This document shows positions 52,848 to 62,800 of a DNA stretch of 64,000 bases, piece by piece. This DNA comes from Gadus chalcogrammus. Taxonomy: Eukaryota; Chordata; Actinopteri; Gadiformes; Gadidae. Both the position numbers and the translations under genes were made by a program. The stretch is from contig NC_079428.1 of assembly GCF_026213295.1 (NCBI RefSeq), positions 4,822,555 to 4,886,554 on the forward strand, in the 5' to 3' direction. Under the pieces are notes generated by a model. It saw only the letters and a list, made by a program, of their open reading frames with translations. It had not been told where the DNA came from and did no database searches. The first letter of the stretch is position 1. Every line of letters starts with the position of its first letter.

Positions 52848-55800
52848 CTACTTCTTGAGCTTCTTGTTCCATTTCTCCAGCCGTTGTTGCCTCTCCTTCA
52901 CCAACTGCCACACCGTCACCGTGGCGCCTGGAAGGACAACGTCACGGTAACGGTCAGCCAAAGAGCGGCAAAACACACCGCCACGGAAACCACATTCACA
53001 GCGGGTTCTCACACACGGGTCCTACACACTTACCTGTGCGTTATTTTTTGCAAACGTTTTTGCAACGTAATGATAGGCTATATTTTGCATAGATTGTCAC
53101 CATACTGTCACCAATAACAATTTCAACAATTAAAATATTTACCACCTGAGCAGTATTAAAAAGCGGGAGCAGAAGCCCTTCCACACTAGCAGGTCGTTCC
53201 AAACTCTGAACGCTACAAACTCTAGGCAGCACTCCACCCTCATCTCCATAGGACGCGACAAGCAAGGGAAGTGTTCTAGCAAGGCTGCAGCCTTCACTTT
53301 GTTAAACAGCCATTGCCTTTATAGTAGAGACCAATAAGAGAGGGAAGAATCCTCTGACCTTAACACAGACGGAGGGGGTCGTAGTCAGTACTAACACAGG
53401 TCGCGCTCATTACACTAATTAAGGGTCTGCTATTGTATGCACCAGGGTGAGCGGAGAAGACTCATCTACACTGGTTCAGTCTACTCCCTGTGCGCTGGTA
53501 CATATAGTAGTAGCAGACCTAGGATCAGTGCGTTTGCTCCTGCGACGACGCCTCGGGGAAACTCCACGGGTGAAAGATGATTCTATTCAGGGTCTGGGTT
53601 TTTGTCAACGTCCCCTTAACGGTCGACCTCGGGTGGAACACCCGCCTTGACTGTCTTACCGACTGCGAGGATGATCAGATAGGTCTTCAGCAGGATGGGG
53701 ACGCGGTTGGGAGAGGAGATTGGCAGCTGAAGACGCCCTCGGCCAGCCTTCTCTAAGTGACTCACTGCCTGGTACACTGTAACTCCTGGAAGAGAGGGGG
53801 CACTAAGAGAATCACGCCAATATCCACAACAGAATACTATCCCAACATTAGGACTCTCACAGTTTAGATTAGTATAAACTATGATAATAGGACAAAATAA
53901 GAAGACCGAATCGTGATCGTTTCAATAGTTGCCTTGATTTATTATATGTATTCCTTATATAATATATATAATTGAATAAACACATCTTGCACATTATCAT
54001 GAATATAAACAAAATATCTACTGTAAACCAGTCAAATTCTTTGTAATTATCCAACCAGTTAAAGGATATTCAAACCGACCAGACCAAACAATATGTGGGT
54101 GGGTTACGTAATATTGTCTCTGTGTGTGGTTGCTTCCCTTGTAAACTGTGTGTGTGCGTGTGTGTGTTTGTGTGTCACTGTCTGTCGCTGCAGTATAGTG
54201 GGAGTCGTATTGTCCAAACAGTGTTGCCATATGCTGTCCTCGCACACCCTTCCTGACATTTTATCGCCCGCTTGCAATCATGTGTTGCCCCAGACCGTTT
54301 CCTGCATGCGCTCTCTCTTTCCTGAGGCTCATTTCAGTGCTTTTGTGACAAGCGTGTCTGTTCATGTAAAGTTCATCCGACAGTATTAAGACATCGTGCC
54401 ATGCTATCCTTTTACTCTGGTAGCCGTATCCTGTAGTTAAAACGCAGTATTGTTGGACCGTTTAAACTCGTATAGAGTAACATTCAAAAGTTTGAAGAGT
54501 GTTCAGGCTAACAGGAGTTCAGGCTAAAAGGAGGGCTTTCTTAACCCAAGAAAACATACAAATATTTATTCAATGCATAAAGTGTTCAAAGGGAAATATG
54601 CTCTTGATTTGACATGCAATTATAATCCAAGAGCCTCTATTCTGCCGCTATTAAAACCTTAACCTCAACAAAAAGACGTCATAAACCATTCACCCAGAAG
54701 CCACTAGGTTCATGACGCGGTGTCCTTTAGTGTCGGAGGTGCGTGGGGTTCACCTTCTGTGACGGCCGCCAGGATGTACGTGGGGACGTACAGCGTGTAG
54801 CGGTTCCACAGCATGTTCAGAGAAGGGGAGCCCATCACACACAGCAGCTCCTGGGGGTACCTGACCGTGCATCATCATCGTCAGCACCATCATCATCATG
54901 GTCATCATCATTACGACATTAAGGCCCTCCCCCTTGTTTTGAAGGGGTAAGGGGAAGGGGTAAGGGGTAGAAATGGGATTGGGCCTTAGGCCACCGCTGA
55001 TAAAAACAGTCAATGATCACCCCTTACCCCTTCCCCTTACCCCTTCAAAACAAGGGGGAGGGGGAAGGGGTTAGGGGTAGAAATGGGATTGGGCCTAAGG
55101 TCTGGAATGGTTCTCTGATCATTGACTGTTTTTATCAGTGGTGCGATTATAAAAACGAAATGTTCTTAATGAACCTAAAAGCCTGTTCAAGTCCAACTTG
55201 GCTCTCACAAAAATCCCCTGTACAAAACGAAGTTACCAGTGGGTTGGATGAATACGGACTTTTCGAAGCAGTTGTCTAAAAGAGGTGTAAACATAGCGTT
55301 CCCCGAAGTCAAAAGAGAATGTTCTGCATACCTCAGCAGACCCAGGATGTTCCACAGGAAGAACTGTGCGCACACAACCGGTTTACTCTGAATCTCCTCC
55401 ATCATGACTATAGTGAACAGCAGAAGATTCCTCTCCACCACCTGGAGTGGAGACACACCCAGATTAAAACCCAACCACACACACGCGCTTCGTTCTTATC
55501 GACTTTTACTTTGAAAAGAAAAACAAGGGGGGTTGCACCAACTTGAAAGAGGCGAGGGAGAATCCAGCTCTTGTCGATGCCATCTGCGATATGAAACAGC
55601 TCAAGCACCGTGAAAAGCTGACACAGGGACATGACGACTCCGATGGAGTAAAACGTATCCGCCAAGGCATCTGTAAATAAAAAGAGATAACAGATGAGTC
55701 CCATCCCAAGACAGGACGTCCGTTAACCAGGTTTAGGGGAGTGGAGGGTATGATCATTGTAAATATTCCCCACCTCGACCAAACATGAGAAACCTGACCG

Positions 55801-56117
55801 TCATGTTGGCCAGTATCCACGTGTGGGCACAAAACTGGAACATGTTGTACGTGAATACATAGAGAAACCGGGCAGTGAACCTGCAAGAAGATAAGTTATA
55901 CGACACGTTACTATAAGCTATAAGCGGTGAACATCGAAAGTATAGAGGAACCACGGTTAACCTAAACTCGGATTTCCAAACCCACCCCAGCACGTACATG
56001 CTGAGAAATGCAAGGAATGCACCGCAATAAGTCAACAGCACGATTGAATTGTAGGCTACTTGTATATTGGTAACTTAACCTAATTCTAAGTGTTGGTTGT
56101 TTTGTTGCTTACCACAT
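52848..56117 (-). CDS. hacd4: Very-long-chain (3R)-3-hydroxyacyl-CoA dehydratase 4, complete, 7 coding exons
   Basis: HACD enzymes are ER multi-pass membrane proteins that remove water from 3-hydroxyacyl-CoA, the third step of very-long-chain fatty-acid elongation. Exons in transcript order: 56117-56113, 55880-55774, 55670-55543, 55441-55332, 54860-54754, 53785-53660 and 52927-52848. All are GT-AG, and they total 663 nt, giving 220 residues (human HACD4 232). Recognisable segments are FQFCAHTWILANMTVRF, DTFYSIGVVMSLCQ, VERNLLLFTIVMMEEIQ and YVPTYILAAVTEG. The catalytic pair known from yeast PHS1 (Tyr and Glu seven apart) is Y145 and E152. The hydrophobic segments fit the family's six-helix topology, and the tail is Lys-rich. 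The start ATG lies five bases before the first donor, in an AAAATG context; it gives a shorter N-terminus than human but is the only in-frame Met seen close by. Gene order beside focad supports the call. Confidence 0.94.
54925..55144. repeat. Compound inverted repeat in hacd4 intron 4
   Basis: Two interleaved inverted pairs. A G/C-rich arm (ccctcccccttgttttgaag onward, 54925-54967) is inverted at about 55019-55061. A second arm (ccgctgataaaaacagtcaa onward, 54990-55018) is inverted at 55116-55144. The segment agaaatgggattgggcct also occurs twice in direct orientation. Probably a decayed fold-back transposon or a local duplication-inversion. Confidence 0.75.
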
Positions 56118-56340
56118 TTTGAGTCCCTGTAGTGCAGCCTGGGCGTGCGACTGCTGCTGCAACTTTTTGTGTGTTGTGTTTATGTTTATGTGCGTGGGTG
56201 TTTGTGGGTTGGCCGTTTTTTTTCTCTCTCTTTTTGGCACACTTCTGTAGGGAAGGAGTTTCCAAACGCAAAAACCTGATATTGGAGGCTATGTAGGACA
56301 TAATTAACATTCTTCACACATGCAGATAACATCTACACTT
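56118..56340 (-). promoter_or_regulatory. hacd4: hacd4 5' UTR and probable promoter region
   Basis: Upstream of the hacd4 start (minus strand) there is no TATA box or clear CpG island. The leader contains a CAG-rich patch near 56150. The frame that reads upstream from the start has no ATG close by. A (CT)n array begins at about 56380. The start of transcription is not determinable from sequence. Confidence 0.3.
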
Positions 56341-56376
56341 TTATTTACACTTTCTAGCACACACGTGCAAACACAG

Positions 56377-56379
<3 letters not shown>

Positions 56380-56432
<53 letters not shown>
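56380..56432 (+). repeat. (CT)n upstream of hacd4
   Basis: About 26 CT units (GA on the hacd4 strand) some 260 bp above the hacd4 start. GAGA-like repeats can be promoter-proximal, but no function is shown here. Confidence 0.93.
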
Positions 56433-56435
<3 letters not shown>

Positions 56436-57004
56436 ATTAATGTGATATTTCCTGTCAAATAGAAATACATTTGAAATAGATTTAAATAATTGGAAAAAAA
56501 GAGATGACCACACAAACCTCCGTAAAGTATGTGTTATGTCCGACAGGATAAGAAGTGTAAACTGACACCAGCCAACCTATTAGTCAGCATTTCTCCAGTT
56601 TGGCCACAAGGGGGCACTGCAGAGTTAGGTCTGCTAAAATGTTTATATTTACTTCAACTAGAAATGAATAATATGAACAGGTGGGGAGACATAAAATCTA
56701 TAGGGTAAAATAAATCGTTTACTTTATTTTCTGTAATGATTTTGAACAGTTTTTTGGCGCAGTAAATAGCCCTAATATATCGTTCCAGATGTCATATGCA
56801 CAATATGTCAGGAGAACTGTACATTTTGTTTGTGTGGTGAGACAGAGGTGTTCGACAGCATCACTGAATAAAGCTTTATATTTGTAACGTAATCAAATAT
56901 ATACACATTAAATAAAAAATACAATATAGAAAAGTAAATAATTAATACAGCCACAAATCCCTTCAGAGACTACAACAGCAAGGACAATAGCCCAAACCAA
57001 GTAG

Positions 57005-57234
57005 GCCTACGTCTTAAGTGGTACTGAGATTAAGTAATCTTTGGACTTCTTGACAGCATCCTGATGGCCGGCAGGTATGATGTTCAGCATTCTGACGGCC
57101 TCCAAGTAGAACCTGTTCTGTAACCAGTTGTTTCTGGATCGGTGCTTGTAGAAATTCCTCAAGATTTTTGGGTGGAAGATGAATCCTTTGCGTCTCCTCA
57201 AGAAGCAAAGTCCTTGACGAGCAGATTTCAACAC
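57005..57234 (-). mobile_element. Decayed LINE reverse-transcriptase 3' fragment
   Basis: The minus-strand frame reads KSARQGLCFLRRRKGF then HPKILRNFYKH, close to the ARQRLYFLRRLK..ILxxFY motif near the end of fish L2/Rex-type LINE proteins. Similarity then breaks off, suggesting frameshifts. It is 75 codons long and has no companion domain. Confidence 0.5.
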
Positions 57235-57429
57235 CGTACGAGTGTGTGGAGAGACCAGGTCAGGGCATCGAAGAGGTGACCGCCAAGGAACGACCGACCT
57301 CCCGAGTTATAGTATTATTATTTGGGCTCATATTTTCTTGACAAAGACTGAACTGGTCAGCAAACGGAGAAGCCCCGTGGTTCATCAAGGACTCCCACCA
57401 GAGACTCCCACACCTGGCTGGCGGTGCCA

Positions 57430-58156
57430 CAGCCTCAGTAGAGCAGTCGACTCTAGTGGCCTGTTGTCTGTCTTCCTAGCTGCCTCTATTCCTGGATGCC
57501 TGCTGTCTGCCCTTATTCCTTCCACTATTGCACTTCTTAGTATTGTTATTATTATTATTCCATTTTCTATATTTCTATTGTTTCGATTATATTGTGTTTC
57601 ATGGATATTTATAACTAGTTTGCTGCTGCTAGGCCCAGGAGCTAGAACAGAATATATTGTACGGCCCTTATATTACGTGTACTATAGAGTGAAAGCTGTC
57701 CCTTACTCTTCAGGCCCTAGGAATCAGCCATCCATTTGGAACAGTTATTCTATTCTGCTGTTCACACAGAAATGTAACGTAGGACTAATGAACTCCTAAG
57801 CTGCTTAGCTTATCTCCCCACTGTAACACTTTTTAACACTTTATAACTTGCCACTTTATACCAGTCGACATCTGGATAAACACGTCTGTTTACATTTTAC
57901 ATTTATTTTGTTTGGCATTTAGGTCTCTGCTCTCCTACTTTTGTTCCTCTTATACACTTACTTTTTATTATTATTACTAATATTATTATATTTATATATT
58001 TTTATTATTTAAGTCTCAGCATTCCTACTTGTGTTTCTCATATACCTTTACGTTCTCTTATATTGTACTGTTGGAGGAGCCCAAGAATAACGATTTTCAT
58101 TGCCAGCGACTGCTCTGTAATTGTTGTGCATATGACAATAAAACCATCTTGAATCA
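57430..58156 (+). mobile_element. LINE 3' UTR-like repeat
   Basis: The tail reads ggaggagcccaagaataacg, then cattgcc, and ends gacaataaaaccatcttgaa, the closing motif of many fish L2/CR1-type LINEs. The body is AT-rich with ATT runs and no open frame. Orientation is opposite to the fragment at 57005, so the two are probably separate insertions. Confidence 0.5.
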
Positions 58157-58990
58157 CAGCTGTCTCTCATAACAGTTTTTATGTCCCTTATATAGACTTA
58201 TACTAGCTTATAGTGTACTATCTGTTGTATTGTCTGGTCCCCTGTTGATGGACCTGTTGTACCTAATGTGGGGATGGCTATCCTCATATACATCCAAAAT
58301 AATTGTTTATGGTGATGCAATATGTTAAAACACCGTCATGTACATGTTATTGCTCTAATAACGCTAATATGAACAGGTTGCCAACCCCCAATTGTTGCCT
58401 ACAGTATATGACGATATGCGGCCGAACTGTGTCCATCTCAGTGTGTGTGTGTGCGTGTGTGGGCGTGTGTGTGCGTGTGCGGACGTGTGTGTGTGTGTGT
58501 TGGAAGGTGACCCAGCCTGCAGCTGTTGGTCAGGAACAGGATATGTAATCATCTCATGTTCTCTGCCCCCCCACTCCCCCCCCCGTCCCCACACAGGCTT
58601 TCTCCATTATTAATTTTTAACGCATAACTGCACGGTTATGGCTTTGTTTGAATGCCTGACGCCATCTTTGACAAGTCGTCCACAGTTTAATAACAATAAT
58701 AAAGAGCAGAGTAGCCTACTCAAGCTGCAGTGGCCTGCTCAAGGGACCTGTAGTCCTATAACATGACAGTCGTTACAGTCAGAGTAGTTAGTAGGTCAGG
58801 GCAGTAAAACCTCCATGTAAATACTGGCCTCCATGTAAACATGTGACATCCCTTGACTTTTCTTCTTTAATTGAGTAGCTCTCTCCTAATAGTATGTAGG
58901 CCTGTTTTTTTGACCTGCTATTTTAAATGTAAGGCCCACCGATTGTAATCCTACTGCTTAAAAACGGAATGAAAAAAAAGACTCACGCCG

Positions 58991-58998
58991 TATAAATA
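58991..58998 (+). promoter_or_regulatory. Candidate TATA box upstream of the 59841 gene
   Basis: TATAAATA followed by G/C-richer sequence, about 850 bp before the start codon. A second, weaker ATAAAAGG lies near 59475. Either could drive the downstream gene; nothing in the sequence decides between them. Confidence 0.25.
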
Positions 58999-59840
58999 AA
59001 ACGCGTGAGAGCTCTCCATGGTTCTGAAATAATCATACTCGTCATCATTTAGGCCCAAAGCAGCCCATTTGGTAACCCGAAGTCGGAAAAACAAGTTTTA
59101 TTTGGATTTCAAGGGCGTCGTGGTCCACTGATGTTCAGCCGGTGACGTTTTTATGCAAACACGTCCAGGGTCTAGGTTCAGCCTGAAGGGGCTCCGAGTT
59201 ATTTAGGACTAAAAGCTGCATAGCAACACTATTCCCAGGGCCCCACTTCTTGAACTGGCACGTGGTGCCCTGCCTGCTGGCGATCTTTTTTGCACTCGGT
59301 GGGACCACCGCTCTCCATCCGACGTGTAACAAAACACGCCAAACATTTTCGCCGCACTTCTAAAATAGCTGTTTTGACATGTCGTCACCGCGTCTGCAGC
59401 ACAATGTTTTAAAACAGCCCCCTGTGACTCATCTGTCTCCGGCGGAGATCTCTGCCCCAAAAGTGAGGAAAAAATAAAAGGCTGCGGGAACCAACCCGAG
59501 CAGACAGCGTCGACATGGAATGACGGATGTCTCCGTCGACTTTTTTTTTTTAGTACCCTGACTTTAGACTTTATGTGACGGTTGGGTGGGGAGGACGGCG
59601 GGGGGGATTCAAAAGGCGACCCAGTGCTATTCAAAACGTCACTCACCACCGAGAACGCGCGCTAACGACCACCGGTAAAGTGCGGCTCGCGTTGCGCGCA
59701 ATGCAATCTGTGCGCGCAAAAGCACCGGTCAGTCCAGTCGAGGAAGGGGGACTGCACGCCGAGAGCAGGACCAAGATCCGCTTCTAATCCCAGAAGTGAA
59801 GCAGTTTCTGTGTTGTTGAAAAGGCCGTGGATGTCCAGCG

Positions 59841-62800
59841 ATGAAGATCGAGGAGGACACGTGTGCGCAGCGGGGGCCCACCGCTCCTATGGATGATCAG
59901 GATCCGGGGGCCGGCGATGGGCGGTCGTCCCGAGAGCAGCGACCCGGAGCCGGTCACAAACACATCATGCATGTCACCGATCAAAAGAGAGCTACTGCCA
60001 AAACCGTTAAAGTGTCTGTGCTCAGTGACGGAAATCCAAAGTCTGTTCTTACGAAAACTAAGAACTGTTGCGCTGATGCCGTGGGATCCGATGGCGGCGA
60101 CCGAGAGATGGAAATCCAAACCCTGATCAAGGAAATCATGGAGAAACAGAAAGATGAGGATGTGGATAAAATTGTTCCGCAGAGCGGAACGGCTTCATCT
60201 CCTTCTTCCCCAGTTCATATCACCGAGGAGTCGGGAAACAAAAAAGACGTCACCGTCCCATCCCAGCCCCGGCAGGTCACCCTGGCAACCGAGCAAGAAG
60301 ACCCCGGAGTCATCGTGTCCCGGGACAAGGACGAGCTCCCCCGTGTGGACAGACCACTTGACTCCGATGTCCGCGAGGAAGGAGATCATGACGATGATGG
60401 TGAAGATGATAACGATGATGATGATGGCGGTGGGGATATTGTTGATGGAGGTGATGGTGGTGGTCCCAATGACGAGGATAGTGAGGATGATGAAGATGAT
60501 GATGATGATGATGATGATACTTTGATACTTTCCGATGAATGCGAGTCGCACTACATCAGCACGCACGAGATCCAGCTCGCGGAGCTCTCCGACCACGAGG
60601 AGGACGGGCCGGGCGGTGACGTCACGGCGGGGTCCTTGGAAGAAGACCACCAGGTGTACTCGTTCGTGGATTACGCGTATTTTACGCACGATGTCGGCGG
60701 AGGGGTGAGGGCCCGGCCTGATAACGGGTCCCGCCACCTGGACAGTGACCTCCTCAGCTCAGACGGAAGTCTGTCAAAGACCCCGCCAAAGGGACCGTTC
60801 CAGCATCTGTCCATCAAAACGACCTCCCGCGCTATAAATGACCCCGGCAGCGGCCTCCAAGAAAAGCTGAACAAAACCCGTCATCAACACATCGACACAT
60901 GCACGCGCCCTGGGGACCCGGGGGGCCACGGCCACGTGTTTCAGGGAAGCGACGGCGGGAAAACAGAGACCCTTCGCGGTGGCGCCAAATGTTTCATCGC
61001 CGCCCCTGGGCGGTTACACTTGGGTCGCGCGTTAAAAGGCAGAGACGCAAACTGCTTCTCCAGCAGCGGCGCGTCCAGCGGGCTGAGCGAACCCGACGAC
61101 GCGGACCAGGAAGTGCGTCATCTGACGGGCCGCGCTTTCAAAAGCCTGGCGTACCCTTACCTCGGTGCCATTCATTTCAGCAGCTCCAGCGGCGCGACGT
61201 CTGCTGCGGCATCATCGGACCACGGGGGGCTCGGACTGAACCGGTGGTCCGCGTTCGTGGACCTCAAGTACGGCAAGCTCAACATGGATCACTTAGTCGC
61301 GCGAGGGCAGAACCCGACCTCGGCCTTCGGGGTCGCGCGCACTACAATGGATCACGTGAATAACAACAATACAGGATACAAGGGCGTCATCAAGATGCCC
61401 GCAAACAAACTGTTTACTTTGAACAACAACAACAACTCTGCCTCGCAGAAACATATTGAACTCGTGGGGAAATTTGGCCACGCGCACGGCGGCGTTTTTA
61501 CGCTCACAACGGAAACGTTGAACTTCAGGTGCAACGTGGAATCTGGGGGTGGCGAGAGACGCGCGAAATTCACACAAAGCAAGCCGGGATCACGTTCCGC
61601 GGATGATGTTACCGACACCTTGCCCGGCAGGCGGAGGAGGAGCGCAGCGAGGAGCAGCGGGACTCCCTGCTGTAGCGCGGCGGGGGCGACCATGGACGAC
61701 ACGCAGAACGCCAAGAAAGCTATGTTCGCCTCGAGCATTCTCAAAAATGTCATCTCCAAGAAAATGCAATTCGAGGAAGAGCGCAAAATGGAGCGCGGGG
61801 AGATCCGCGAGGGCCCGCGCAGCGCATCGTCGTCCGCTGCCGCGTTTGCGCCTTTGCCGCCGGAGAGCGGTGGCGCCGCGCGTAAAGGCGCGAGGGAGCT
61901 GCAGAGACCGAGCTCACGGTTCTCGGAGGCCAGCTCCGAAAGCACCATTGTGGGCTTGGATGAGTTGGGGGACATTGTGGACACGGATTCTTGCGACACC
62001 GTCACCGGTGAGCGCCCGAGAGCAGAAGACCCTATGAGTCCCGCACAAGGCCCGCTTTTAGAGTGGACGGATGAGGCTGGAATGGATCCTTCTAAACGAG
62101 GGGCATTCGAAGCAGCTAAAAGCACGCTGCTTCGGAGCCAAAATAGCGCATTCAGGTCGTGGAGGGACGGCGAGCTAGAGTTTCAAACGGAACATAAAAG
62201 CCATAAAACTCCAGAGGAGGCTTCGTTTAACGAGCGCCCGGACGGAAGTGGCCCGTGTTCGGATCCTGAGCATAAGCTAAGGAAAATGTCCCATTTGTTT
62301 GTGCCGACTATCCAGATAATGCCCGACGAGTGGGAAGTTGGAACGCAGCCGACCATGAATTATTCGATGTGCGCGACCGCGTTCGAAGGCGAGAGACGCA
62401 GCATGGACTTGCTCTCCGACAAGCGCTACGACGCAGACTCAAGACGTATCAAAACATCCAAATCACCGGAGATCAAAATCAACCTGAGGGCCAAAGACTA
62501 TAAAAAAGAGCCGTTTGGAGCTGCCAACCTGCGGGCTCACCATGCAGGCAGCAGCGCGCCCGGTTTTACGCGAGCGGAGGACTCCCGGTGCCAAGCTCTC
62601 GCAGCCGTTTTGAAGGGTGAGTCCTCCGATAAGGTTCCTCATTTCACGGTCAGGGACATACGTGATAACAAAGGGAAGTTCCAGACGCCTATACACCAAG
62701 TGAGGGACGTGCGTAAACTGGTGAAAAGTTCCTATCACTTTGTGTCTTTGGATAATAACGACACGAAATCCAACCTGACGCCCGGCGGTGATTGGAACGC

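Larger units (their letters stand above)
56433..59840. other. Intergenic region between hacd4 and the 59841 gene
   Basis: No gene recognised. It holds two LINE-like remnants (57005-57234 and 57430-58156), a short TG array at 58441-58500, candidate TATA boxes and, from about 59100 on, more CpG-rich sequence that probably includes the 5' UTR and promoter of the downstream gene. Confidence 0.6.

Noticed and set aside
53447..53650. A 67-codon plus-strand frame in hacd4 intron 5
   Set aside because: No homology, opposite to the gene, and ordinary composition for a chance frame.
56433..59840. Type I interferon genes expected after hacd4 by comparison with human
   Set aside because: No signal peptide or helical cytokine frame is visible. 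The minus-strand frame at 57005-57234 fits a LINE remnant better.
61352..62125. A 257-codon minus-strand frame
   Set aside because: Antisense shadow of the long plus-strand frame at 59841, caused by its G+C-rich codon use.
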